A stretch of DNA of 64,000 nucleotides. Origin: Bog-756 sp963704615 (lineage in GTDB: Bacteria > Actinomycetota > Acidimicrobiia > Acidimicrobiales > RAAP-2). Position numbers and translations under genes: made by a program. The notes below the pieces were generated by a model, which saw only the letters and a program-made list of their open reading frames with translations, was not told where the DNA came from and searched no databases. The stretch covers positions 1,612,001 to 1,676,000 of the forward strand of contig OY969923.1 of assembly GCA_963704615.1 (NCBI GenBank), read 5' to 3'. This document shows positions 26,760 to 35,243 of this stretch, one piece after another; the stretch's first letter is position 1, and each line of letters begins with the position of its first letter.

Positions 26760-28592
26760 TCAGACCGGTGCCGCACTCCCCAGTAGTTCGGCGCGCAGTT
26801 GGCGTTTGATCACCTTGCCGGCCGGATTGCGTGGCAGCGGTTCGGACCGGAACCAGAAGCGGGAGGGGACGTTGAAGGCGGCCAGCCTCTCGCCCACGAA
26901 GCGGGCCAACTCGTCGGCGCCGACGTTCTCGCCGGGCCGGAGCACGACCACGGCCCCCACTTCCTCACCGAGGACGGGGTGGGGAACACCGATGACGGCG
27001 CAGTCGGCCACCGCCGGGTGCCCGAAGAGTGCGGCCTCGACTTCGACGCAGTAGACGTTCTCGCCACCGCGGATGATCATGTCCTTGGCCCGGTCGACGA
27101 TGTGGACGAAACCTTCGTCGTCGATGCGGGCCACGTCGCCGGTGTGCAACCAACCCCGGGTGAAGGAGAGGGCGGTGTCCTCGGGCCGGTTCCAGTAGCC
27201 GCGCACCACGTTGGGGCCCTTGATCCACAGCTCGCCGGTCCGGTTCGGGTCGATCACCTGTCCTTCCGGCGGCTGGTTGGCCTCGTCGTCCTCGGGGACG
27301 ACGGCGACATCGCACACCGGCGCCGGTGGGCCGACACTGTCGGGCTTGCGGACGTAGTCGTCGCCGTTGTTCATGGTGGTCATGGCCGATGTTTCGGTGA
27401 GGCCGTACCCATTGCCGGGCGCCCCCGACGGAAAGTGCTCCTTGATCCGTCGGACCAGGTCCGGGGGGCACGGTGCCCCGCCGTAGGAGATGGATTTCAC
27501 CGAGGAGGTGTCGGTGGTGGCGAAGGTGGGGGAGTCGATGACCTGCATGACCATGGCCGGGACACCGCCGAAGATGGTGATGTGCTCGCGTTCGATCAGT
27601 TCGAGTGCCCGCTCGGGGTCGAAGTGGTGCATCATGACCAATTTGCCGCCCGCCGCGGTGTTGGACACCAGGATGGCGTGGCAACCGGTGGCATGGAAGA
27701 GGGGGACCGACAACAGGTTGGCGTTCTGTGTGCCGCTGCCGGTGACGTCGACCGGGCCGGAGCGGCGCAGGGTGCCCACGGTGGCCACGAAGAAGAGGTT
27801 CATCAGGTTGGAGGCGCTGTTGCGGTGGGTGCCCACTGCCCCCTTGGGCCGTCCGGTGGTACCCGAGGTGTAGAAGATGGTGGCGTCGTCGTCGGGCTCG
27901 ATGGAGACGTCGGGGAGCGTGGCCACCTCGGTCGCCGACCGGGCGAGCTCGGCGAAGGGGACAACCAGCAGGGGCGGTGATCCAGCCCGGTCCACGGTGG
28001 AACCCTCAACCGATCGCCGGCCGCCGCCGGCGTCGTGCTGCTCGGAGCAGACCACCATGGCGGAGACGCTGGGGATCTCGGCCAGGTGGGGGAGGATCCT
28101 GCCTTTGCGCTCCTCATCGGCAAAGACCAGTGAGGCGCCCGAGTCACTCAGGCCGTAGGCCAGCTCGGGACCTGTCCACCAGGCGTTGAGGGGGACCACG
28201 ACGGCCCCCACGGCGATCGAGGCCCAAAAGGCCATGACCCATTCGGGGAGGTTGCGCATGGCGATGGCCACCCGGTCGCCCTTTGCGATCCCGAATCTCT
28301 CAGACAGGGCGTGGGCGATGCTGGTCACGGCCCGGAAGTGCTCGGTGAAACTGATCCGCTCGTCCTCGTAGACCAGGAAGTCCTTGTCCCCGTGGAGGGC
28401 GGACAACTCGAGGACCGCTCGCAGAGTGGCCGGCGCGTTCTTCCAGGTCCGGGTCGGGATCCCCCTGATGGTGACCTCTTCGATCTCGAATGTCTGTCCG
28501 GGCGCGGTGAGGAGGGTGGTGGCCTCGGCCAGGGTAGGCATCGGGGAGGAGTCCGGTGCCGGGTCAGCGGCTGGGTCGACGGGGTCAGCCAT
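26760..28592 (-). CDS. AMP-forming acyl-CoA synthetase (FadD-like)
   Basis: A 610-residue member of the ANL adenylate-forming family. Core motif A3 is IFYTSGTTGRPKGAVGTH. A5 is near GNGYGLTETSAM, A7 is WLHTGDVARID, and A10 is LPRNPAGKVIKRQLR with the catalytic Lys. Such enzymes activate carboxylic acids as acyl-AMP and then acyl-CoA. The substrate cannot be read from sequence, but a fatty acid is the likeliest. It begins 2 nt after the orn stop, so the two are probably co-transcribed. The WS/DGAT gene nearby would use acyl-CoA, a possible functional link. Confidence 0.85.
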   Translation of the reverse strand: MADPVDPAADPAPDSSPMPTLAEATTLLTAPGQTFEIEEVTIRGIPTRTWKNAPATLRAVLELSALHGDKDFLVYEDERISFTEHFRAVTSIAHALSERFGIAKGDRVAIAMRNLPEWVMAFWASIAVGAVVVPLNAWWTGPELAYGLSDSGASLVFADEERKGRILPHLAEIPSVSAMVVCSEQHDAGGGRRSVEGSTVDRAGSPPLLVVPFAELARSATEVATLPDVSIEPDDDATIFYTSGTTGRPKGAVGTHRNSASNLMNLFFVATVGTLRRSGPVDVTGSGTQNANLLSVPLFHATGCHAILVSNTAAGGKLVMMHHFDPERALELIEREHITIFGGVPAMVMQVIDSPTFATTDTSSVKSISYGGAPCPPDLVRRIKEHFPSGAPGNGYGLTETSAMTTMNNGDDYVRKPDSVGPPAPVCDVAVVPEDDEANQPPEGQVIDPNRTGELWIKGPNVVRGYWNRPEDTALSFTRGWLHTGDVARIDDEGFVHIVDRAKDMIIRGGENVYCVEVEAALFGHPAVADCAVIGVPHPVLGEEVGAVVVLRPGENVGADELARFVGERLAAFNVPSRFWFRSEPLPRNPAGKVIKRQLRAELLGSAAPV

Positions 28593-28594
28593 GG

Positions 28595-29140
28595 TCAGCT
28601 CGGGTCCGCCTGGCGGAAAATGGTCGAGCGGTAGTAGGCCAGTTCGGCCACGCTCTCGCGGATGTCGTCCATGGCCCGGTGGCCCCCGGCCTTGCTCGGA
28701 GCACCCTCCATCACCCGGGGATACCAGCGACGGGCCAACTCCTTGACGGTCGAGACATCAACCGATCGATAGTGCAGGTACTCCTCGATGTCGGGCAGTT
28801 GGGCGGCGAGGAACCTCCGGTCGGTCCCAATCGAGTTGCCGGCCAAGGGCACGGTGCGAGGATCGGGCACGTGGGACCGGATGAAGTCCAAGGTGGCGAC
28901 CCCGGCCTCCTCCAGGGTGACGGTCGACTGCTCGATGGCGGCCAGCAGGCCGCTCCTCGTGTGCATCGACCGGACTACCTCGTCCATGGTGGCAAGCTGC
29001 TCAGGCGGAGCGCTCACCACCAGGTCGGGGCCTTCGGCCACGATGGCCAGGTCGTCGTCGGTGACCAGGGTGGCCACCTCCACGATCACATCGGATTGGA
29101 CGTCGAGCCCGGTCATCTCGAGATCCATCCACACCAGCAT
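28595..29140 (-). CDS. orn: Oligoribonuclease
   Basis: A 181-residue DEDDh 3'-5' exonuclease that degrades di- to pentaribonucleotides, including pGpG from c-di-GMP breakdown. The catalytic motifs are MLVWMDLEMTGLD (DxE), GNSIGTDRRFL (Asp) and HRAMDDIRES (His...Asp). The ATG at 29140 matches the usual MLVWxDLEMTGL start; the longer frame from 29188 adds 16 nonconserved residues. A membrane GGDEF-EAL protein elsewhere in this window would supply c-di-GMP products for Orn. Confidence 0.93.
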   Translation of the reverse strand: MLVWMDLEMTGLDVQSDVIVEVATLVTDDDLAIVAEGPDLVVSAPPEQLATMDEVVRSMHTRSGLLAAIEQSTVTLEEAGVATLDFIRSHVPDPRTVPLAGNSIGTDRRFLAAQLPDIEEYLHYRSVDVSTVKELARRWYPRVMEGAPSKAGGHRAMDDIRESVAELAYYRSTIFRQADPS

Positions 29141-29147
29141 CAGGGTG

Positions 29148-29153
29148 ACGCTA
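29148..29153 (-). promoter_or_regulatory. Possible -10 element TAGCGT upstream of orn, leaderless layout
   Basis: Reading the minus strand, TAGCGT is followed after 7 nt by the orn ATG at 29140, without a ribosome binding site. This supports the shorter start for orn. Confidence 0.4.
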
Positions 29154-29352
29154 CCGGCTGGCGGGGGGGTGGGTGTCCACGATGACATTCCGTCAGGTCA
29201 GTGCTGGGGGGTGGGCCACAGACTTCGTCCCTAGTCCGGCGCTGGAGGCCCACTCGGACGTCGACTTCCGATCCCGGAGCGGGAGATCCTGGCCGGGAGT
29301 AGGGTCGCGCGCTCGGGGTAGGGTCGTGACGGACGGAAGCGGAAGGAACCCG

Positions 29353-29862
29353 GTGTCCCCGGCAGCACGCAGCGATGTCAAGACGGTGTCTGTCGAGGGG
29401 GGTGGGGGCTCGAGGGGGCGCGCCACCCTATCGATCCCGGTCGTCCGGCTGGATCCCGACCTGCCCCTGCCCGGCTATGCCCACCAGGGTGATGCGGGAG
29501 CCGACCTGCTGGCCCGGATCGATGTGACGCTGGCCGCCAACGGGGGCCGTGTCCTGGTCCCCACCGGGATGGCGGTGGCCATCCCCGAGGGATACGCGGG
29601 TTTCGTCCAACCCCGGAGCGGTCTGGCCCTGCGCCACGGTGTCACCTGTCTCAACACCCCCGGCCTCATCGACTCGGGCTACCGCGACGAGCTGGCCGTG
29701 TTGTTGGTCAACACCGACCCTCAGGAGCCGTACGAGGTGCACCGGGGAGACCGGATCGCCCAGCTGGTCATCCAACGGGTCGAGACCGCGGCATTCGTCG
29801 ATGTGGCCGAGCTGTCGGCCACCCCACGGGGCCTGGGTGGCTTCGGCTCGACGGGTCGTTAG
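29353..29862 (+). CDS. dut: dUTP diphosphatase
   Basis: A 169-residue trimeric dUTPase converting dUTP to dUMP. Five family motifs are visible: HQGDAGADLLA, PRSGLALRHG, NTPGLIDSGYRDEL, GDRIAQLVIQRV and the C-terminal RGLGGFGSTGR arm. The GTG at 29353 has GGAAGGAA at 29341-29348; longer starts at 29173 add nonconserved residues. Two copies of TAGGGT upstream (about 29298 and 29318) may be promoter elements. The WS/DGAT gene begins 5 nt after its stop. Confidence 0.93.
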   Translation: MSPAARSDVKTVSVEGGGGSRGRATLSIPVVRLDPDLPLPGYAHQGDAGADLLARIDVTLAANGGRVLVPTGMAVAIPEGYAGFVQPRSGLALRHGVTCLNTPGLIDSGYRDELAVLLVNTDPQEPYEVHRGDRIAQLVIQRVETAAFVDVAELSATPRGLGGFGSTGR

Positions 29863-29867
29863 CGGCG

Positions 29868-31379
29868 ATGGACCGATTGACCGGGCTGGACGGGGCGTTC
29901 CTGTCCCTGGAGTCGCCCACCTCCCACCTGCACATCCTGGGGGCACTCGTCTTCGATCCCACCGAGGTGCCGGGAGGGGTCGATTTCTGGCAGATCCGGG
30001 AGGTGGTCGCCGAGCGCCTGAACCGAGTCGAACCGTTCCGCAAGCGAATGATCGAGGTTCCTTTCGGCTTGCAGCACCCGGCCATGGTCGATGACCCCAG
30101 CTTCGACATCGACTACCACGTCCGCCGGGTCAGCCTCCCCGCTCCCGGTGGTCGCGAGGAACTGGCTGTCCTGATGGCCGACGTGGCCTCCCGCCCACTC
30201 GACCGCAGTCGGCCCCTGTGGGAGTTCCACGTGGTCGAAGGCCTGGAGGACGGGCAGCTGGCCGTGATCCCCAAGGTGCACCACTCGATCATCGATGGGG
30301 TATCGGGTGCCGAACTGATGGCTGCGTTCTTCGACGTCTCCCCGGTTCCCGCTCCCCGCCCACTGTTCGGAGGAACCCGCGGTCCGCGCCGGCAGGACGG
30401 ACAGGAAACCCGCGGATCGGCGTCGGGCCGGCGGGCGGCAACCGATCCTTCGTGGTCGCCGGACCCGTTGCCGGGAGGGGGCGAGCAGCTCCGCAGCGTG
30501 CTCGGATCTCTCCCCGGCCATGCCGATGCCCTGTTGCGCACGGTGTCGAAGACGTTGCAGAACGCCCACAGCCTGAGTGGCCACAACCGGAAACCCGATG
30601 CCCCTCCGCCACCGTTCACCGCACCCCACACCTCGGTCAACCGTGCCATTTCGGCTCACCGACGGATCGCTCTGACCGAGCTCCCCCTCGGCGATGTCCG
30701 CCGGATCCGGGAGGTGCTCGGAGGGACCACCAACGATGTGGTGCTGACGATCGTCTCGGGCGCCATGCGAGCCTTCTTCGCCGAGCGTGGCGAAGACCTC
30801 GAACGACCGCTGGTGGCGATGGTGCCGGTGTCGGTACGGACCCCGTCCGAGCAGGGTGCCCTGGGTAATCGGGTGTCGGCCATGCTGGTCTCTTTGGCGG
30901 ACAGGATCGACGACCCGGCAGAACGGCTCCGAGCCATCGGGGCGGGGACCCGATCAGCCAAAAAGCACAGCCGGGCCATCGGGCCGGAGCTCTTCGCCGG
31001 ATGGGCCCAATCTCTGTTCCCCGCGGTGGCGACCCGGTTGACCAGGTTGGTGACAAACATCCGGCTGTTCGACCACCTGGGACCGGTGTTCAATCTCATC
31101 GTCTCCAACGTGCCCGGGCCCGACTTCCCCCTGTATCTGGCCGGTGCCCGGATGGTGGCCATGTATCCGGTGGGCCCGATCGTCGAGGGAGTGGGGATCA
31201 ACGTGACCGTCTTCACCTATCTGGACACGGTGTACGTGGGTGTCCAGGGATGCCGGGAGTTGGTGCCCGACATCGAATCGATCACCTCGGGCATGAGCGA
31301 CTCGCGGGACGAGCTGATGCGAGCGGTCAACCGCAGAGTGCGGCCGATCCCGTGGTGGCACGGGGAACTGCCGGCCTGA
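29868..31379 (+). CDS. Wax ester synthase / diacylglycerol acyltransferase (WS/DGAT)
   Basis: A 503-residue member of the bacterial bifunctional acyltransferase family, which uses acyl-CoA to make wax esters or triacylglycerol as storage lipid. The start LTGLDGAFLSLESPTSHLHI is typical. The catalytic HHxxxDG motif appears as VHHSIIDGVSG. The C-terminal domain has NDVVLTIVSGAMRAF, NRVSAMLVSL, and SNVPGPDFPLYLAGARM with the conserved PLW-type residues earlier (SRPLWEFHVVE). Activity is probably at the membrane or lipid-droplet surface. It may be co-transcribed with dut. Confidence 0.9.
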   Translation: MDRLTGLDGAFLSLESPTSHLHILGALVFDPTEVPGGVDFWQIREVVAERLNRVEPFRKRMIEVPFGLQHPAMVDDPSFDIDYHVRRVSLPAPGGREELAVLMADVASRPLDRSRPLWEFHVVEGLEDGQLAVIPKVHHSIIDGVSGAELMAAFFDVSPVPAPRPLFGGTRGPRRQDGQETRGSASGRRAATDPSWSPDPLPGGGEQLRSVLGSLPGHADALLRTVSKTLQNAHSLSGHNRKPDAPPPPFTAPHTSVNRAISAHRRIALTELPLGDVRRIREVLGGTTNDVVLTIVSGAMRAFFAERGEDLERPLVAMVPVSVRTPSEQGALGNRVSAMLVSLADRIDDPAERLRAIGAGTRSAKKHSRAIGPELFAGWAQSLFPAVATRLTRLVTNIRLFDHLGPVFNLIVSNVPGPDFPLYLAGARMVAMYPVGPIVEGVGINVTVFTYLDTVYVGVQGCRELVPDIESITSGMSDSRDELMRAVNRRVRPIPWWHGELPA

Positions 31380-31482
31380 GAGGTCTCGTTCGGCTGTTCC
31401 TTCGCCGCCGACAGCCCGGTCAGCTCGCCTTTTCACCGCACCCGAATGGGTCGATCCCGGAAGAAAACGGCCGGGCTACTGC

Positions 31483-31488
31483 TAGGGT
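31483..31488 (+). promoter_or_regulatory. -10 element TAGGGT of the tRNA-Gly gene
   Basis: TAGGGT lies 11 nt before the mature tRNA 5' end, a plausible distance for a tRNA promoter. Confidence 0.4.
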
Positions 31489-31499
31489 GTTGGCCCAAC

Positions 31500-31572
31500 G
31501 CGGACGTGGCTCAGTTGGTAGAGCATCACCTTGCCAAGGTGAGGGTCGCGGGTTCGAATCCCGTCGTCCGCT
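31500..31572 (+). tRNA. tRNA-Gly, anticodon GCC
   Basis: The cloverleaf is complete: acceptor GCGGACG pairs with CGTCCGC. The D-arm is GCTCAGTTGGTAGAGC, the anticodon stem TCACC/GGTGA encloses TTGCCAA (anticodon GCC at 31533-31535), and the T-arm is GCGGG-TTCGAAT-CCCGT. The discriminator base is T and CCA is not encoded. Its 3' end is duplicated at 45982-46005, marking it as an integration target. Confidence 0.97.
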
Positions 31573-31574
31573 CT
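31551..31574. other. Candidate attachment site attL/attB, tRNA-Gly 3' end
   Basis: This 24-nt segment covers the T-loop, the 3' acceptor strand and two bases beyond the tRNA. It is identical to 45982-46005 in the same orientation. Direct repeats of a tRNA 3' end are the usual footprint of tyrosine-integrase elements, which leave the tRNA intact at one end. Confidence 0.7.
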
Positions 31575-31927
31575 CAGAGAATCCGCTGGTTAGCAGCCAG
31601 TGGGCGCTTGATTTCGGCGGATGCAAGGAACCCGTTCGGCGGCCCACACAACATCCGCGCACGAATAACTAGGGTTTCTCCGGCCGTGTACTCATGAGCA
31701 TCACTTACTACGTGTGAAGGTCAGTCACGCACAGCGGTGTTCACAGCGCTAGCCCTCTGATGTGAAGGCCCGCTCGAGGGGGCCGGATCTCGATGACACA
31801 GGGTGATGATGCTGTCGCTGACAGAGCCAGAAACAGAGCCAGGCACTTCCCCCGCGCCAGCTGGCTCGCCTAAGGTACGACCGGAAAGTCGTTCCGGCCG
31901 TGATGGGCGTCGAGAGATGGGGTGGAC
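31573..31927. other. Gap after tRNA-Gly, no gene seen
   Basis: No integrase or excisionase frame is visible in this stretch, although it is where one would expect it. It holds CGAATAACTAGGGTTT at 31662-31677, the inverse of a motif that recurs at 33798 and 42982. Confidence 0.5.
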
Positions 31928-33673
31928 ATGAACGCTCCGATCCGTTGGTTCCATGCATCGGGAAGTCTCTCGCCGCCGTCTTCGACCGCCAACATTTGGC
32001 GCTGCGTCGTGGCGTCGTTGGCGATGGTGTCCGGACTCCTCGTACCGACTCTGTGGTCGGCGGCCAGCGGAGCGGGCCCGCCATCTCTGGTTCCGAACGG
32101 AGCGCCGACCGACGTGGTCTTCTCCGCCGGGCAGACCAGCGAGACCTACCAGTACAAGGCCTCCGCCGGGCAGTACCTGACCCTCGATATTGCCGACGGT
32201 ACATGGGCGAGCGAGATCGATGCCGAGCTCAAGATGTACGAACCCAACGGCAACTTCGTCATTTACACGTACTTCGGGAAAACGGGATGGACGGGTGAGG
32301 TCGGCCCCCTGCTGGCCGGCAGGTATGCGTTCGATCTGACCGCGACCAGCGAATCGACAGCGGAGTCAGCGGAGTTCTATTTCGCCACGGACCAGACCGG
32401 TGTGGTCCCGACGGACGGGACATCGTTCGAGTACTCCACGCAGGAGCCCGGGCAGTATGCCAGATTCGCGTTCAGCGCCTCCGCCGGGCAGACCTTCACC
32501 ATGACCTCGACCGGGAACTTCGACGCGGAATGTGATGTGACGATGTATCTCCTCGACCCTGCCGGCACCAACGAGCAGTACAGCTGCACGGGCTTGACCG
32601 GGTACTTCGACTACACGGTACCGACCAGCGGCACCTGGACAATGGAGATCACCAATCCCGACATCGAATCTGGCTCGGTCACCATGAACGCAACGCTCAC
32701 CCCTGAGCCCGGTGGTTACGGCTACGTCCTGGCCGACAAGCCGACAGCCGCGAGTTATCAACCGTCCAGCACGTACTCGAAGAACTCGACGGGAGCCCAT
32801 AACACCGTCACCCGTGAGGGCACCGGCGACTACGTCGTGACATTCCCTGGTGTGGCGGCGACCAGCGCCAACGGGGGGACCGTCGACGTGACCGGGTATG
32901 ACACCAGTGGCTCTTGCCAGGTGGGGGACTGGCTCACGGACGGCACAGGCGTCTCGGCCAACATCTTGTGCTTCGCGCCTGGGGGAGCAGCCCAGGACTC
33001 AGAGTTCGAGGCTGTCTTTGCCAGTGCCGGTACGTCGAGTCCCACCGATCTGAGCTATCTGTGGGCGGACCAGCCCACGTCCGCTTCTTACACGCCGGAC
33101 AGCGTCTACCAGTTCAACAGTGGGGGCGGCACCGATACCATCACGCTGGACAGCACCGGCAACTACACCGTCGCCATTCCTAACATCGGAGTGAACGCCG
33201 GGACCGTGAAAGTCACCGCCTACGGTGACGGCGGTGTCAACTGCGATGTCGGTGGCTGGTATGGCTCCCCGACGGTGGACGTGAACGTTCTCTGCACAGA
33301 CGCCAGCGGTGATCCCGTGGACGCCTACTACTCGATGACCTGGGTGAACGATGCGTCGCTCCTCGCCACCACCGGCGGCGATTGGGGCTACGTGTGGGCC
33401 AACGAACCCACGACGGCGTCGTACACCCCAGACCCGACCTATCAGGCCAACTCGTCGGGCGCCACGGACACTATTTACCGTTCCGGCACTGGTTCCTACG
33501 CAGTGGACTTCCCCCACCTCGGCAAGAGGAAGGGAGATGTCCAGGTCACGGCCTACGCTTCGGGCGCAGTGTGCAATTTCTCGGGCTGGACCGGCTCGTC
33601 CGTCGCGGTCCGTTGCTACGACGTCGCCGGTGCTCCGGAAGACTCCGACTTCACCGTGCAGTACGTCGCCTAG
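31928..33673 (+). CDS. Secreted protein with three ~100-residue C-terminal repeats
   Basis: A 581-residue protein of unknown family with an N-terminal signal-type helix at about residues 24-46. Two beta-rich domains follow (about 50-150 and 155-258), resembling pre-peptidase C-terminal folds with ASAGQ(Y/T)LTL- and SASAGQTFTM-type strands. Three repeats start near residues 262, 375 and 486, each with W/YGYVxA-xxPTxASYxP, an SxGxxxTI run, GTV-type strands and one Cys pair. The last repeat ends at the stop. The Cys pairs suggest disulfides outside the cell. It is probably an adhesin or surface protein; no enzyme motif is visible. It is the first gene inside the island. Confidence 0.75.
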   Translation: MNAPIRWFHASGSLSPPSSTANIWRCVVASLAMVSGLLVPTLWSAASGAGPPSLVPNGAPTDVVFSAGQTSETYQYKASAGQYLTLDIADGTWASEIDAELKMYEPNGNFVIYTYFGKTGWTGEVGPLLAGRYAFDLTATSESTAESAEFYFATDQTGVVPTDGTSFEYSTQEPGQYARFAFSASAGQTFTMTSTGNFDAECDVTMYLLDPAGTNEQYSCTGLTGYFDYTVPTSGTWTMEITNPDIESGSVTMNATLTPEPGGYGYVLADKPTAASYQPSSTYSKNSTGAHNTVTREGTGDYVVTFPGVAATSANGGTVDVTGYDTSGSCQVGDWLTDGTGVSANILCFAPGGAAQDSEFEAVFASAGTSSPTDLSYLWADQPTSASYTPDSVYQFNSGGGTDTITLDSTGNYTVAIPNIGVNAGTVKVTAYGDGGVNCDVGGWYGSPTVDVNVLCTDASGDPVDAYYSMTWVNDASLLATTGGDWGYVWANEPTTASYTPDPTYQANSSGATDTIYRSGTGSYAVDFPHLGKRKGDVQVTAYASGAVCNFSGWTGSSVAVRCYDVAGAPEDSDFTVQYVA

Positions 33674-33843
33674 CGCTGCCGGCTCTCGAGTGCGCCGACG
33701 AAGGTCGGACTCCCGACTGGCTCCCATCGGTCCCGCTGCGGACACGTGTGGGCGCCGAAACCCAACCGGCCAGGTCCGGGAACGTCTAGTCAGCGATAAA
33801 CCTTAGTTATCGCCGACGGACACGAAGGATACGTCGGCACAGC
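33674..33843. other. Intergenic stretch with CGATAA...TTATCG palindrome
   Basis: No gene is seen. GCGATAA ACCTTAG TTATCGC at 33793-33813 is a perfect 7-bp inverted repeat around seven bases. A near copy lies at 42977-42996. Confidence 0.5.
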
Positions 33844-34014
33844 TCACTCCTGCTCGGAATAAAGGGGGATCGTCAAAGTCCAACGGCGGTCACAGTCGGC
33901 ACAGTGGCAAGTGTCTGCCGTTTGGAATGGTTGGTCATCCTGGTAGTCCCACACCGGGCGTTCAATCTGTACGGCACTTGAACCACAGTGTTGACAATAA
34001 AGAGCAAGGAGCAT
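33844..34014 (-). CDS. Small zinc-ribbon protein, 56 residues
   Basis: This short reading frame runs from ATG 34014 to TGA 33846-33844. It encodes YCQHCGSS near the start and TCHCADCDRRWTLTIP near the end, giving C7xxC10 and C38xxC41, a probable zinc ribbon. A basic-aromatic CDRRWTL end is common in small zinc-ribbon proteins. GCGGAG lies about 9 nt before the ATG. The spacing of the four cysteines and the absence of internal stops support a real gene, but length and lack of a named family limit certainty. Function is unknown; nucleic-acid or protein binding is possible. Confidence 0.5.
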   Translation of the reverse strand: MLLALYCQHCGSSAVQIERPVWDYQDDQPFQTADTCHCADCDRRWTLTIPLYSEQE

Positions 34015-34408
34015 GCACACTCTCCGCTGTACGTGATGAAGGGGTCTCGTTTAGTTGGCCAGTCATTGCCCCAAGACCAAGCAGCAAAGGATTGGTTGGT
34101 CCTCGTCTCGGAACTGATATCGGCCACGAGATACCCCACTGGCCGGGTCGGCGTTGACTTGCGTATACCCGGGCAGGGATGTCCAAAACCCTCGATCAGG
34201 TCCGTGGCAAAGATCTCTTTCCGGCGCGTGCCAAATGGTGATGAAGCCGACCAAGTGAGAATGAGTCCACCTCGCACCCACGCCTCTCCTCCGGTGTGCT
34301 TCGTCAGGGCAGACGCCGAAATGAGCCCTTTCACCTACAGGCGGGGTCGTTCGTTGAGCTCACCCTCTGCGTGACCACACGATGTCAAGTGATAGGCGGC
34401 GATAGTCG
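34015..34408. other. Gap without a convincing gene
   Basis: Frames on both strands are open for up to about 150 codons, but none has recognisable motifs or coherent codon use. The sequence is visibly more AT-rich than the housekeeping half. Confidence 0.45.
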
Positions 34409-35218
34409 TCAAACGCTGGGAATCTGCACCTCGAACGCTGGGACTGGCTCCGGGAATCCCTTCAGTTCGAAGGCACCCATGAAATTGAAACCGAACCGCT
34501 TGCCCACGCACAGGTCCCGCACCGCGGTTGAGACGGCGATGCCCCCGCGGGTGGCGATCGCGCAGAGTCGAGCCGATAACTGAACCGTCGCTCCGAAGAG
34601 ATCCCCGCGCTCAGAGATTGGGTCACCGACACTGATACCGATGCGAACATCAATGGGTCGCCCATCACCCCCGTTCCGCTGTCGCAACGAACGCTGGATG
34701 TCGATTGCGTATTCGACGGCGGCCGATACCGAGGTGAACGAGGCCATGAGGCCGTCGCCCGTATGCTTCACCTCGCGTCCACCGTTTGAGGACAATGCTC
34801 TCCGCACGATCTCGTCATGTTCGCGAAGGACCGCCATGAATCCCTCGTCGCCGAGCTCTTGTGTCTGTTGGGTGGAGTCGCACAAGTCGGTGAAGACGAT
34901 CGCACGGATCGCGGAGTCGATGTATGCCTCACCCGGGGGGTGCTGAGGGAGCGGACCGAGGAACGCACTGACTGGCCCCTCACCTACTTCGATGATCCTT
35001 TCCGCCATCAAGCCGTGGGCTTCTCTGTGAACTGCCTCCAGCGACTCGCGGTCGGGTCCCTCGGCTAGACAGAAGACTGCTCCTTGGTCCTCGTCAAACC
35101 AGTACGTGACGTACCGGACTCCGTACTTGACCTGAACGGAGAGGTCGAGCTCGTGGGCGGCCGCGATGTCCGAAGCAGTCGCACCCGGGGCATCGTGCCG
35201 ATCGAGGAAGAGGGCCAT
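34409..35218 (-). CDS. DUF4242 domain fused to a class III nucleotidyl cyclase
   Basis: A 269-residue cytoplasmic protein. Residues 1 to ~80 form a DUF4242 (SCO4226-like) ferredoxin-type domain: MALFLDRHDAPGATASDIAA, VRYVTYWFDEDQGAVFCLAE, and VHREAHGL. Residues ~103-265 form a class III cyclase domain with metal-binding Asp111 (VFTDLCDST) and Asp155 (KHTGDGLMASF), Lys151 as candidate base-selecting residue, and Arg217. The usual transition-state Asn is Gln213 (GATVQLSARL). SCO4226 from Streptomyces binds nickel, so a metal- or small-ligand-gated cyclase is a reasonable hypothesis. It starts 25 nt after the tetR stop and is probably co-transcribed with it. Confidence 0.85.
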   Translation of the reverse strand: MALFLDRHDAPGATASDIAAAHELDLSVQVKYGVRYVTYWFDEDQGAVFCLAEGPDRESLEAVHREAHGLMAERIIEVGEGPVSAFLGPLPQHPPGEAYIDSAIRAIVFTDLCDSTQQTQELGDEGFMAVLREHDEIVRRALSSNGGREVKHTGDGLMASFTSVSAAVEYAIDIQRSLRQRNGGDGRPIDVRIGISVGDPISERGDLFGATVQLSARLCAIATRGGIAVSTAVRDLCVGKRFGFNFMGAFELKGFPEPVPAFEVQIPSV

Positions 35219-35243
35219 GTCAGCCTGCCGTGGTCGTTGTCCG

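Noticed and set aside
33873..34334. 153-codon open frame on the minus strand
   Set aside because: It overlaps the zinc-ribbon frame, has no family motif, and its composition resembles random high-GC reading.
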